Assembly: GCA_036924285.1 (NCBI GenBank) | Contig: JAYKYS010000012.1 | Coordinates: 5,890,001-5,954,000 of the forward strand | Length of the DNA: 64,000 nt | Source: Asterella californica | Taxonomy: Eukaryota; Streptophyta; Marchantiopsida; Marchantiales; Aytoniaceae | Reading direction: 5' to 3' | Shown: in pieces, positions 10,838-22,455 of the stretch | Layout: each line of letters begins with the position of its first letter | How positions within the stretch are numbered: position 1 is the first letter of the stretch | The notes under the pieces: model-generated | What the model was told of the DNA's origin: nothing | The model's database searches: none | The model's input: the letters and a program-made list of their open reading frames with translations, nothing else | Translations under genes and position numbers: made by a program

Positions 10838-12793
10838 CTAATCATCTATCATTTCTTTCTCATCGTAATACCTAGCCCTTGATAACATATCTGCCACAGG
10901 ATTGTCCTTTACTGCGATATGTCTAAACTCTGGGTTCAAGGACTTGATATATGCTATCCACCTCAACATAGCAATATCTGAAGTTGTACAGCTAGTGATC
11001 ATTCCCAAGAGAGGTAAGCAATCTGTCTCCACAACCACAGGTGCTCCTATCAAGTATTCTTTATCACTCTTCATCGCAGTAACTACTCCCCATAGCTCTC
11101 TCTTGACCTGAGGGTAGTCTCTCTGCCGTGAACTTAAGACCTTAGCACCAAAACGCACCACATATCTATTTCCATCCTTATCATCTTGTCCTATAGCCCA
11201 CCCAATGCCAATAGGACTAGTATCAACAGTAAGGATAACAGATCTGCCCAACTCATATGTTACCTTCCGTAGAGTTGGTGGTGAAGACAACAGATCCTTC
11301 AACTTCTTCATATACTCGCTTTGCTCCTCTTGCCACTGAAATCTCTGCCCCTTCCTCAGCAACTTGTACAACGGATCTGCTACATGTGCAAAGTGTGGAA
11401 TCCATATATGATAAAACACACATGCACCTAGAAACCTTCTCACCTCAGTAACCGATCCACATGTCTCCTTCATCCTTCGGATGGCATCAACCTTGTTTGG
11501 ACAAGGTTTCCGACCATAAGATCCACACAGATGTCCCACTATTAACACCTCCTGTTCTCCAAATACAGACTTTGCTCCTGATAAAGTCAAATGAACCTCC
11601 TTCAGTCGACTCAATATCTTATCACAGTCGGCTATGTGATCTGCAACAAACTTACGGCACCCCCTCTGATCCATTACCTCATTCTTCTCCTCCTCAGCAC
11701 ACCCTTTGATCGGCACATCATCAAGGAATGACATAGTTTTTTCAGGAATGAAATCCCTCAAAACTTTATTCATGCCATTCATCATATGTGCTACAGAATT
11801 GGTAGCACCTTGTGGCAAGGTGCACATCCTTAGTAACCCCAAAGGTGTCCTCATTGTAGTCAAGTCTCTACTCTCAGAGGATAACTGAAACTGATCGTAA
11901 CCTGAATATAAGTCTCCCATTGAATAGATAGCACGACCAGCAAAAGCCTCTGCAAACTCGTCTACAATAGGTCCTATACCCATATTCCTGATAGTCACCT
12001 TGTTAACTGGCTGCATATCTTGAATGAATCTCAAGGCTCCACTCTTCTTCGGAACAGTAAACCATCTGCTAGAGTAGGGAGCTATAGATGGTTCCAAGAT
12101 ACCCATCCTAATCCTCTCATTGAGCAAGTCTATCAACTTTGGTAGATGAGCTCTAGGTACAGGGATAGGACGTAGATTCCAAGGCACATGCGGTATAGTA
12201 AAGATTACCATAGGTGCAACTACACTTGGATCTACACATCCTACTTCATGTGACTCAAACGCAAACGCCTTACCATGCCTAGATAGCATCTCCCTGAAGC
12301 TCTTCTTCTCTTGCTCAGTAAGAAATCCATCACCTCCAATCCTCAGGTCCTTCAGTGTTGTTTCTGTAAACTGGTGCCCAATTCTTCTCGGTCCTCTAAG
12401 CGTCGGTTCTCGTGCAGCTTGCTCCATCTTCTGATTGTAATCGAGTGGTAAAGGCAAAGCCACTGGTTTGACTTTCTTTGCCACTGACTTGTACTTGGTC
12501 TCCACATACACCTCTTGCCGATCTATAAACTTATCAATTACATCATAAAGCTCCTTGGAGCTCACTCTCACCACTCTATCTACATCATCTATAGAACTTT
12601 GTACTATCGATTTCAACTCCCCTATAGTATCTACCAAATACTCCTCTTCAAACACTCCAGATACGTATTCATCTCTTGCTAACTCTCCATTATCCCACAA
12701 AGACTGCTGTACATACTTCACATGTTGCCTCTCAAACCTCTTCAGATTCTCAACCTTCCTATAACATACTGATCCACATGACGTCAATCCCAA
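10838..12793 (-). CDS. Reverse transcriptase and RNase H of element I
   Basis: This 651-codon open frame extends upstream past 12793 without a stop into the end of gag-protease, so the start shown is only a lower bound. RT motifs in order: SRWFTVPKKSGALRFIQD, SMGDLYSGYDQFQL (first catalytic Asp), LPQGATNSVAHMM and the active site SFLDDVPIKG (FLDD). RNase H follows with ILTVDTSPIGIGWAIG, KRELWG and VETDCLPLL and ends with VADMLSR. The frame differs from gag, so expression would need a frameshift in the overlap. The TAG ending it (D-D-stop-E-D) is in frame with integrase. Confidence 0.88.
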   Translation of the reverse strand: MGLTSCGSVCYRKVENLKRFERQHVKYVQQSLWDNGELARDEYVSGVFEEEYLVDTIGELKSIVQSSIDDVDRVVRVSSKELYDVIDKFIDRQEVYVETKYKSVAKKVKPVALPLPLDYNQKMEQAAREPTLRGPRRIGHQFTETTLKDLRIGGDGFLTEQEKKSFREMLSRHGKAFAFESHEVGCVDPSVVAPMVIFTIPHVPWNLRPIPVPRAHLPKLIDLLNERIRMGILEPSIAPYSSRWFTVPKKSGALRFIQDMQPVNKVTIRNMGIGPIVDEFAEAFAGRAIYSMGDLYSGYDQFQLSSESRDLTTMRTPLGLLRMCTLPQGATNSVAHMMNGMNKVLRDFIPEKTMSFLDDVPIKGCAEEEKNEVMDQRGCRKFVADHIADCDKILSRLKEVHLTLSGAKSVFGEQEVLIVGHLCGSYGRKPCPNKVDAIRRMKETCGSVTEVRRFLGACVFYHIWIPHFAHVADPLYKLLRKGQRFQWQEEQSEYMKKLKDLLSSPPTLRKVTYELGRSVILTVDTSPIGIGWAIGQDDKDGNRYVVRFGAKVLSSRQRDYPQVKRELWGVVTAMKSDKEYLIGAPVVVETDCLPLLGMITSCTTSDIAMLRWIAYIKSLNPEFRHIAVKDNPVADMLSRARYYDEKEMIDD

Positions 12794-12846
12794 GAAGCTA
12801 GTGGATAAAGCTTCCTGCTTTACTGGATCAGGCGAGAATCCTATCT

Positions 12847-15219
12847 CTACTGTACCGTTGAAGTCTCGCTCTTCAATGGTACTCTGCCAAAATCCCTAGA
12901 CTCTCTAAACTCCTGAGTAATCTTAGGCAGTGGACGGTCTCTCAAGCTATCACGATTCCTCTCATGTTCTGCAGCAACAGTAAAAAACTGAACAACTCTT
13001 TTGCCGTCTCTACTACGTATCCTAGCATAGGCTGAACCATCATCCATAACTCGTGTCTCCATTCTAACAGCAGTAATGTAAGGCTGCCCTAGAATGATAG
13101 GATAGATTGACATGTCTTGCACAAAGAAATTCTGAACATCACTGATGTCACCCACAGTTACCTTGATGTTGGGACAAGCACCATAGAGTTCTCCCCTCTG
13201 GTTGTTGGCAGCGCGGATAAGCCATCCGTGGTCGGTGTCTATGGGCCATCTCCCACGCTTGTACAGCTCCTTAGACATCAGATTAATCTCTGAGCCATGA
13301 TCAATCAATGCCACCACTGGTTCCTCTAGATCTCCCAGCTTCACTAAGGTCTCTGTGGTTGCTCTCGCCCAATGGTTGTGAGAATAATGGCTCTTCTGCG
13401 ATGCTTCCACCTCATCTTCAAACCTCACGTGCTGATCTGATCTTCCCTCTGATACTTGAGAGCAATAACCAGCAATCTCATCTTCCTCATCTTCCGACAG
13501 TTTGGTCCCTAGAGCGTTAAGCGTAGCTGCTTCACCCAAAATCTGACGTTTCCTCTTGATGATATCTATAATAACCTCATGGAACTCACGCTTTGCAATC
13601 CCAAGAATCTCACCCAAAGTAAACTCAACTTTCCCATTCAAGATACGGTTCTCTAACACCTGCTTCAAGTCTGTAGCAATCTCAATGTCAGACTGAAGTT
13701 TGTATGCAGGCATCTTACCCTTCTCCTTGCTTCTCTCCTTCTCCTTTGGTGTTGTAGATGGTAGATCCTCCATAGTCTCCTCCCGAGTAGGTGTTGTCTC
13801 CTGCCTTGCATCTGGTCTAGCCCTTTCACTCCTTGTAGCAGGTCGTTTGGCTGTAGAAGCCTCACCTGCATCCTCTCTCTTGCGTTTTTCTTCTAGTAGA
13901 GCTTCATGCTGACTTCTTGCAACATAAGCATGCACTGACATAGTATCCACAGGGTCATTCCATCCTGTAGTTTCTCTAATTGAGTTGCCAACACTTCGTA
14001 GCACATCCTTGTCTAGCTCTGTTCTAGCTACGGACCGCACTACATCTGACCACAACCCAGTAGTCCCTTTCTCTCTCTCCATTTCCACTTTCACTCCACA
14101 CGTAGCAGCATTCACAAGAGAAACAGCATGTGATGCTGATATATCATTCGCAAGTCTCTTCATACCACCCTTGCCAAAGTTGGTTCCCAGCATCATCCCA
14201 GTCTCTCTCAAATGGATCTTACCATCTTTGAAGAAGATAAGATCCTTCCTCAATGCATCTGAAAACTCCCCACAATCTCTTCTTACATGGTCTAGGCTAT
14301 CACACCATATACAACGATGAACAAAGTCTTCTCTCATCTGAGGTCTCTGCATAGCAGGCTGTACATTCTGCTCCTTCTCTTCTAACCTAGTGAGCTTAAG
14401 CTTAAGCTCCTTCATACCCTTAATCAACTCATCAAGCGGTGAGTCTTCCTCTCTAGCAATTACCAAAGCGGGCTTAGCAGGCAGCTGCTTGACAGGAATT
14501 ATCAGAGGTGTTGCTTCACTTACCACCACCTTGTCCCTTCTTCTCTGTCTCTTGGTCAGCAAAGAGACAGCCTCTTCAACCTCCTTCCAGTCAGTCTTCA
14601 ATCCTCTCTCCTCACTCTTGTCTTCTAGCAACAGCTCAAGCTTCTCCTGAATAGTCACGTCCGCTGCTTGTAGGAAAAGCTCGGTCTTCTCCACCTCCAA
14701 TGTAAGCTTTTCTGTCCTAGAAAGCTGAGCATACTGACGATCAAATTCCCTTAACAACTCATTTACAGACAAACCTTTGTTGGGCTTAACCACCCACTCC
14801 AAGAACGTTCTCTTGGTCACCCTCTCTGAATCTTCAGAGTAGTACTCCTCCTTCAAAGCTCGCATAAAGCTCTCCCAACTCTGTCCTTGCTGCTGCTTGA
14901 GCTCCTTCACACGCCCACGAATCTCAGGGACAACAGCAAGCTCAAAGTTCTCCACCATCTCCTTCTAAGGCACCTTGTTCACCTCCATCTCCCTAGCATA
15001 GTATCGCACATACTTGGAAATATCTGTATCCTTGAATTGGTCCATCTGGTGCACCACAGATTGCAACGCCTTGGTTGCTAACACCTCCTTCCTCTCTGTG
15101 CTCTGCTGCTGCTGCATGAACATGGAAAAAGCCTGGAACATCTTCATCGTAGCAGCATCAAACTGAATAGGTTGCTGAGTAGCAGCAACACATCCACTTG
15201 ATGATCCTTGGTTGGCCAT
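12847..15219 (-). pseudogene. Gag and aspartic protease of element I
   Basis: The gene starts ATG at 15219 (MANQGSSSG) and is open except for one TAG at 14965-14967. It has a Gln-rich N-terminus, then a capsid-like helical region (NFELAVVPEIRGRVKELKQQ onward) and a zinc knuckle CIWCDSLDHVRRDC (C-x2-C-x4-H-x4-C). A charged linker and a conserved block around AYKLQSDIEIATDLKQVLEN follow. Near the C-terminus is a retropepsin-like domain with LIDHGSEINLM, where His replaces the usual Ser/Thr of D-S/T-G, and IILGQPYITAVRM as the flap-distal strand. The final residues overlap the RT frame. The product would form the virus-like particle and process the polyprotein. Confidence 0.85.
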
Positions 15220-15264
15220 GATATCTGATCCTGTAACACTCTTAAGAAAACTCCCACCCTACGT

Positions 15265-15284
15265 GTTTCACGTCGAGTTCACCA
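15265..15284 (-). promoter_or_regulatory. Possible primer binding site of element I
   Basis: On the coding strand, TGGTGAACTCGACGTGAAAC begins 10 nt after the 5' LTR. Its TGG start is typical of tRNA 3'-CCA pairing, but I cannot name the tRNA. Confidence 0.35.
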
Positions 15285-15294
15285 AAAGAGAGTA

Positions 15295-16576
15295 TGTCGG
15301 AGTGTAATCCGTCTACCTAGGAAAGCGCCGGGCTTCTGGCTGTGGTTGTTCACTCAAGAGGTTGGCTTTCAGGTCACAATAGGGCTATAAACACTCACAC
15401 AGATGTGTAAGATCTAGTAATATACCCAGAAGGCGAAATTCAGGTCTAGCTGGCAGTAATAGGATTCGATGGTGAACTTTGACACTCACGGAGAGGAAAA
15501 CTATGAAGGTTTAGACCTCTAAACTTCCCCTACATGCAAGTGAGGTACTACTGAACTCACAGACGAAATTTCAGCCTGAGATCAAATTCTGACACGGAGA
15601 TATGAACAGAAAAGTTTTGAGCAAGAAAACTACGGCAATTTCTGGTACCTAGCTGGCTATTTCAACCTATAACAGGAGTTTGGCTCGATCAATTTCGAAG
15701 TTTCTTACAGGATTTGCAGTCTACAGGGTGCTGAACATCCCTGTGAAGTTGGGACTCCTGAATGAACACAGAACTGTAGATCTCCTCCTCTGAAGTCACT
15801 GCTCTAGATTAAGAGCTTTTCAGACCCCCTCAGCTTCAGCGGCCGCCCTGAATTACTCAGTTGCTCAATCGATATGAAACTTTTTGTGAAATCATAGCCC
15901 TGCTGGCGGAGAACACAACCTCGAAGTTTTGAAGCAAGTTCCTCAAATCTGCTGCGAGTGACACTGAAAACCCTAAATCCAACCAAAATGATTCAATTCT
16001 AGCACAATCCGAACTTCAATTGCTCATAACTCCGTCTTTATTGACTCAAATCGATCGAAATTTTCACTGGAAGTGCTTGGCATGACGAGACCTCTCTCCC
16101 TGTGCTCTCAGATTTTGAAGATCCCTCACCAAATGCTCGAACTCCACTCTAGAGCTCTGTTTCTAAATTTAGAGTTTAACAAAAGACAAAAATGGACCAA
16201 TGGGAGTTCATAGCTCCACTTGGTTGTCCTTTAGTACCCTAAACCACGTGGCAACTTAGTTTTACTCATAGGCTACCACGTCAAGCCTCCTAGAGTGCCA
16301 GCGTAAAACTTAAATTACTTAAAACGACACGCAGCCCCGAAAAATAACTTAAATCAGCTAGAAAGCGTGCATGGGCGACACGCAAATACAACCCATGAGC
16401 TTAAGCCCTATCAACATGGTAATCAACCTACTAAGACTCAAAATAGTGTTAACACCGTATGCAAAGGTGTCAAACATATACATAAACGACTAGAAGTAAT
16501 ATAAGCTAACTTCTAGAACTACTAAACTCAAGCGTCGGAGTAGAAATATAACATGTAGCCGCCAAGTAGCGCGACA
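15295..16576 (-). repeat. 5' LTR of element I
   Basis: Near-identical partner of 8058-9338. It ends on the plus strand in GCGCGACA and is followed by the target duplicate ACGT (16577-16580). Confidence 0.92.
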
Positions 16577-16639
16577 ACGTCATCAACTATGAGGTGTGAT
16601 GGTCGTCTCATTCCATCGTGTGCGCGCTCGAGAACAAGT

Positions 16640-19300
16640 TCGTCCATCACAACCGCGAACGATGTGCACGAGATCCCACTCTCGCTGCATCCAACAACAT
16701 TGCCGGTCTAACCCAAGATCGCATTTGGTGCACCCTCGACGATACTCGAGTACGGTTGGTACCATTGAGTTGGATGACTTCATCCAAGAGTTCGACAGTT
16801 GGTGTGATCTACAGTAGATGTGGAACTCACAGCTGTTCACACCCTTCATGACGTGGAAAGGTTTGTTCCAACACTTGGAGGGACCGTATATGAACGATTA
16901 TCATGAGTTTATGCGAGACTACAACATGGAGATTGAGTTATAGAGACAACATTGGTCTCTCAACTATGTTGCTATCACTACTTGCACCGTTTCAGAAAGC
17001 GTAACACATGCGAGTTTGGGTGCTAGTAGCAGCGGTACATCCATAGATGGTGGAGTACTTACTACCAGCGGTGCGTCCACTAGTAGCGGAACAAGTGGTA
17101 GTATGAGCAGGATACCACCAGGGTTTAACCTAGTGATTCAGTTTTTCGAGTGTTTGAGGAAGAATTATCAGGGTGTGCGGATCGACAAGTTGAGGAGTAT
17201 GCACGAGTTCCAGTGGAAGACTAGAGAGAGCTTATGCGAGGTGTTTACTCGCATGAGGCGGTTGATTAGTGTTACCAAAGGGGTGACGGAAGCACATGCC
17301 GTCCAATTTTGGTATGGGATATTGGACCGAGATCTGCATAAAAGAGTTAAAGATGTGATTCTCCTTAGAGAGACCGCTGTCGTGATGTGAATCATTTTAC
17401 ATTGTAAATAATTCACCTCTCTGTCAAGCGTTAGTCTCTTTGAGCGAAGTTAGGACTTCAGAGAAGTCGATTTTTGATGATGATATATATTTTGAGGCTT
17501 AGTAGGTTAATTACCATGTAGATGGAGTTAAGCTCATGGGTTGTAATTACGTGTCGTCCATGCATGCTTCCTAGCGAGGTTAGGTTATCTTTCGAGATTA
17601 CGTGTCGTTTTACATGTCTTCGTATGTAGTTTAGGGTCTATGCTGGCACTTTAGGGGCTTGACGTGGTAGCCTATGTGCAAAATCAAGTCACCACGTGGT
17701 TTGGGACACAAAAGGACAGGGGAGTGAAGCTATGAACTCCCATTGGTCCAATTTTGTCTTTGTGTACTGCTAAACTTAGTAGTAGAGGTCTTAAGAGGAG
17801 TTTGAGCATTTGGTGAGAAGACTTCGAAATCTGAGAGCACAGGGAGATGGGGTTCGTCGTGCTAAGCACTGTCAGTGAAATTTTTGATCGATTTGGAGCA
17901 ATAAAGAAGAAGTTATGGCTGATTGAAGTTCGATTTGTGCCAGAATTGCAGCACTTTTGTTGATTTTGGGGTTTTCGGTGTCAATCGCAGTAGATTTGAG
18001 AAAATCGCTTCAAACCTTCGTGGTCACGTTCACTGTCAGTAGGGCTACGACTGTCCCCAAATTTTCATATCGATTGAGTGACTGAGTAATTCGAGGCGAC
18101 CGCTGAAGCAGAGGGGGTCCGAAAAGCTCTCAATCTAGAGCATCAACTTCAGAGAGCGAGATCTGGAGTTCTGTGTACAATCAGGAGGCCCAACTTCACA
18201 GGAGTGTTCAACAAGCTATGTACTGCAAATCCTGTAAGAATCTTCGAAAGTGATCGAGCCAATTCTCTGTTATAGGTCGAAATAGCTGTCTGGGTATCAG
18301 AAATTGCCGTAATTTCTCTGCTCGGAACATTTCTGCCCATATCTCGACACTCTGATTTGATCTCAAGCTGAAACTTCGTGTGTATGGTCAGTAGGGCCTC
18401 ACTTACATGTAAGAGGAGTTTTGAAGTCTGAACTATCGTATGTTTCTGATTCTAGACTGTTAAAGTTTGCTGTCTGACCTTATTACTACTAGTCTGATCT
18501 GATTTTCACTTCCTGAACATACTGGAGGGTCCATTCGACCTGAGTGAGTGTTTATAGTGTTTCCTTATGATCTGAAGCCTACCTCTGTATAGTAAGAAAC
18601 TATAGCCTGAAGTCCAACGCTTCCCTGAGTAGACTAAACACAACCTTCAAGATCTATCACAGCCAGAAGGTTCCGCCCTTCCCAGGAAAACTCTCAACAC
18701 GACACCGCTCCGACTTTGGTGGTTGTCTTTGGTTTGGCTGAACGGATTGAGCTCAACATGATAGAGGAGAGGGTGGTGACTGGACACATAATGCGACCGT
18801 CTCTTCTGGAGGATCACATGCTATGCAACAACATGGTGGTGGTGGTGATAAGGATCGTATTGATCAGTCACGACCCCAAGGAGGTGTTGGAGGACCTAGT
18901 GGGCAGAAGCCCATGCAGCCCTTCTCTAGTCAACAACAAGCGAGTCTTTGCTAGACGTGTGATGTTCCTCATCAGCAGAAGGACTACCAATAGAGAAAAT
19001 GTCGTTATGAGACGTCTGGGAAGTCTCGACCAGATCACAGTAGTGATCGTTTTTTTGATCTCCACCTCGAGCTACGGCAAGAGAAGGCTGATCTTGGACG
19101 AGGCAGATGAGCTCAAGGAGACAAGTGGTGGTCGAGCTGGAGATAGAGGTCTAGCATCCGAGAGAAAATCAGTCGGTCCACTATCCGCTACGATGTCAGA
19201 TGTCGACGTGGCTACTAAGATTGAGCTGTTGGAGTAGAGAATAGTTAGTATGGCTACAGCTCAGTGGAGATTTGGTTCGGGAATGGAGGCTTCCACATCT
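16640..19300 (+). pseudogene. Gag of element IV, split by a solo LTR
   Basis: Several stops interrupt the first part (16640-17377), but it reads IELDDFIQEFDSW, MTWKGLFQHLEGPYMND and, from 17016, a Ser/Gly-rich linker. VRIDKLRSMHEFQWKTRESL and AVQFWYGILDRDLHKRVKD follow, a retrotransposon capsid pattern. The frame stops at LLRETA because an LTR (17378-18704) is inserted. Joining across the duplicated CCGC restores the frame into VVVFGLAERIELNM, as expected for gag. After 18800 frameshifts accumulate. Part ends near 19300 just before a 106-bp TG...CA repeat. This element is older than elements I-III. Confidence 0.65.
17378..18704 (+). mobile_element. Solo LTR related to element I
   Basis: It begins TGTCGTGATG and ends CAACACGACA. 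It is flanked by CCGC at 17374-17377 and 18705-18708, a 4-bp target duplication like that of element I. Its sequence is a diverged reverse-orientation match to the element I LTRs, for example around CCACGTGGTTTGGG and GAACTCCCATTGGTCC. No internal region remains, so it probably arose by LTR-LTR recombination. It is inserted in the gag of element IV. Confidence 0.85.
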
Positions 19301-19304
19301 TAAT

Positions 19305-19410
19305 TGTGACACACTTGTGTATGGATATGACATCGTCCATGTGTTATGTGTATGTGTGGTGTATCTCTGACAACGATGTATGTTGTGTAGTGTTGTGTAT
19401 GCACACGACA
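19305..19410 (+). repeat. 106-bp TG...CA repeat, copy 1
   Basis: It starts TGTGACACACTTGTG and ends GCACACGACA, and is rich in alternating TG/CA. It matches 22633-22738 along the full 106 bp, and similarity stops exactly at the final CA. It resembles a very short LTR or LTR edge of element IV. Confidence 0.65.
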
Positions 19411-19499
19411 TATCATATGTTAGGAAAAAAGTGTCTGGTGTGTCGTTATCTTTTCTGCATTTCGAAACACCCACAAGACATCTAGTAACTTTGTATCTC

Positions 19500-21335
19500 A
19501 ATCATACGTCTGATTCACTATCACCTTATTCAGAGTCTTGCACAACACTCTATTAGACTTCTCCGTTAATCCATTAGCTTTTGGATTATACGATGTTGTC
19601 TTCCGGTGTTTTATTCCAAAGTAGTCTGTCAGTTCTTCTATCACTTGTTTAAGAAATGAGTATCTCGGTCACTCACCAACTCCAATGGACATCAATATCG
19701 AGTAATGATCTAGGTGTACAAAAACTCATCTACATTAGCTGCATCATCTTTCTTGGTAGTTGCTGCTTCAACCATCTTCGTTGCATAATCAGTAGCTATC
19801 AGAATGTACCTTCTCCTAGTGCGACGTGTTGCACGTTGTATAGGTCCTACAAAATCAATGCCACACTTCACGAATGATGTTAATGAAAGTATCGGTTGTA
19901 ATGACCATTGAGTGGTTGGCGTAGGCTTATCCAATCGCTGACAATTATCACACTCTTTTATGATCTCATGAACATCTTTATACATTGTTAGCCACCAGTA
20001 TCCAGCTGAGAGAATCTTCTTCACAGTATTCTTCAAGTTCCGAGTGTAGTGCACCTAGCAGTTGTGGTATCTCATGTGCTTCTAGACATCTTCGAAGTTC
20101 CTCATCAGGTCCCTTTTCGAATAGTATCTCATTCTTCAACTCGTACGATCATGCATGATGTATGAAGAATGTTCGTTGTTTTGCATCCATTTCTTCTGAG
20201 TACTGTAACATCTATAAATATCTATACAATTATAGTACATCGTAGCAAGTGCTACTGTAAGCTGAAACAGTTCCTCATACGGAAAATCATCTGCCACTGT
20301 ATCCTCTCGTTCTCCCGTCCTCAATCGGGACAAGTAATCAACATTCTCATGATGAATACCTTGTCTAGTTTGAACTCCTGAAGTAACAACATCCATCTTG
20401 CTATCCTTCTTAACAAGTCTGATTTCTGTATCAGATGCTTCAATGCATAATCATTGAATCATAGAAAACAAACTCATAGTCAAGAAGATAATGTCTAAAC
20501 TTCTTTAATGAATACACCATCCCTAACGTCTCACGTTTAGTAGTAGTGTAGTTCTTCTCTGCTACTGAAAGCTGTCTACTTGCATAGTAGATTGGATGGT
20601 CTCTCTTCTCGTCATTTTTTTGATTGAGCACCACTCCAATGATGACAAATGTAGATGTGTTTACGTACATCTGAAATGATCTCTCCCAATCTGGTGGTCA
20701 TAGGACAGGTGCCTCTGCTAACTTCTTCTTTAGTGTTTCAAATGCCTCATGCTGCTTCTCATGTCAATGATATTATGTTGTCTTCTTCAGTAGTTCTGTC
20801 AATGGCGCGGCAAGTATGGCATAGTCTTTGATGAACCTTCTGTAATATCCAACATGTCCTAGAAAGGCTATCAACTCACTGATATCAATAGGGGGTTGTA
20901 GGGAGAGTATCACACGAACCTTCTCTTATCTAATTCTATGCCTCGACTTGATATTTTATGTCCAAGAAGTATTCCTTCAGTCATCACAAAGAAACACTTT
21001 TCGGGATGTAATGAAAGTCTGACTTCTCTACACTTCTGAAAAGTCTTGATTAAACACGTGCATGTTCCTTACGTGTGTCAAAAACAAAAAAAGCATCTCT
21101 AACAATTTGCGCAATAATCATGAAAAATTGATGTCATCATCCTCTAAAAGATAGCTGGTGCATTGCATAGTCCAAAAGGTATTTTGTGATAAGCATAAGC
21201 GCCCCAATCTGTAGTGAAGGTAGTCTTGTCCTTATCTTGCTCTCCTATGGACACTTGATTGTATCTCAAAAATCCATCTAGAAAACTGTAACATTCCTTT
21301 CCACATACATGATCCAAATAATATTAGTAAAAAGT
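19500..21335 (-). pseudogene. Inverted pol fragment (RT, RNase H, integrase) of another gypsy family
   Basis: On the minus strand this starts mid-RT with FTTDWGAYAYHKIPFGLCNA. LHPEKCFFV, ILLGHKIS and FLGHVGYYRRFIKDYA follow. RNase H comes next (PIYYASRQLSVAEKNY, LKKFRHYLLDYEFVF), then integrase with the zinc-finger part, CGIDFVGPIQ, YILIATDYATKMVEA and YNPKANGLTEKSNR. Motifs resemble the pol of element II more than element I. Many stops and frameshifts show long inactivity. The fragment occupies the place where element IV should carry its RT, so it marks an insertion or rearrangement. Confidence 0.8.
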
Positions 21336-21356
21336 AAAGGATGATGCATCGTTTAA

Positions 21357-22455
21357 TGCTCTTACTCTATAATTACACCCCTTATCGATTATGGGGTTGG
21401 GTTATCGTTGAAGTTTGGATTTTACGGGACCCTTACCTTTGATTGTACGTCACCACGCGTATGTGTTGGTGATGGTGAAGCACTTCTCCAAGTGGATTGA
21501 GTTGGTGGCATTACCAGACAAAGCGAGTGAAGGGACATTGTATGCGTTCTTAGATCGAGTGTTGAGTCATTCTGAAGCACCAACTGAAGTGCTGATAGAC
21601 CAAGGTACGAAGTTCTTTGGTGAGTTTCAGACCTTATGTGATCAAGCGCCGATTGATCATCAGACTACATCTCGAGATCATCTTGAGGCGGATGGTTTGG
21701 CGGAGAGGATAGTTCAGACGGTGAAGAGAGGATTGTGCAAGTATGGCTTACAGAAGGGTCACTCGGGAGACAGAGATGTGCAGTTACCATGGTTGGCTAT
21801 GGGTTATAGTTTTAGCCAACAAGCGTCTTTGGCTTCCTTCTCACCATACTTTCTATTGTATGATCGAGATCCAAATTTACCTTCGGTCATTCGTCGTGAT
21901 TCTGCTGAGGTGTTGAACCTTGATGATCCGGATATGTGAGTGAGAGCATGTTCTCATCGGGCAGAGACATTTTGGAGAGTTATGCCTATGGTTTTTGAAA
22001 ACCTAACTAGCGATTGCTCAACATAGAGACATGTTGCGATATGTGACTATTCGAGGAGGAGATTATCGACCATCGATTCGCAGGTTTCATCTTGGCGATT
22101 ATATCTATCTGCAGCAGACTGCATTGACGACGTTGGATGTGACCGCAAGACGCACTATTTTACGAGTGCATGAGATGTTATCTTCTAGAGTACTCATGTT
22201 AGAAGACCGTGATGATGTTGTTTGGAAGGACCATGTGCGTAATTGCGCGCCATGTCATTTTCTCAACATCGATGGTACCGTTGACCCAAGCTTAGCAGTT
22301 GTACGAGCGGGCTTGAGGTGTATGTTGTGTAGGTCTGCTGGTGGAGCAGCTCTTATGTTGGTGTGTGATGGTTGTTCGAGAGGTTGGCACATGTTAAGTT
22401 TGACTCTATCTCTCAATGTCATTCTTGTTGAACGGTGGGTTTGTCCTTGATGTAT
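21357..22455 (+). pseudogene. Integrase of element IV with C-terminal PHD-finger-like domain
   Basis: The frame reads ASFNALT, SLDFTGPLPLIVRHHAYVLV, HFSKWIELVALPDKASEG, VLIDQGTKFFGEFQ and SRDHLEADGLAERIVQTVKR, giving the D, D and E core of a gypsy integrase. After SPYFLLYDRDPNLPS a TGA (21937-21939) replaces an expected Trp, and a frameshift follows. The frame at 22031-22450 has YRPSIRRFHLGDYIYLQQ and VWKDHVRNCAPCH. Its C-terminus is CMLC-(11 residues)-CDGC-SRGWH, then WVCP-stop-C, the spacing of a C4HC3 PHD finger. Ser stands at the Cys position after His and TGA precedes the last Cys, so it is decayed. PHD fingers bind histone tails; a targeting role is inferred. Confidence 0.75.

Larger units (their letters stand above)
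8058..16576 (-). mobile_element. Element I: full-length Ty3/gypsy LTR retrotransposon
   Basis: The element is bounded by two about 1.28-kb LTRs (8058-9338 and 15295-16576) that begin TGTCG and end CGACA on the coding strand, and by a 4-bp target duplication, ACGT. Between them on the minus strand lie gag-protease, RT-RNase H and integrase, so the right LTR is the 5' LTR. By eye the LTRs differ at about five substitutions and one indel, implying a recent insertion. Despite this, coding is broken by TAG at 14965-14967, TAG at 10838-10840 and a frameshift near 10186. It may have moved using proteins from intact relatives. Related LTRs occur at 17378-18704 and 47964-49554. Confidence 0.92.
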
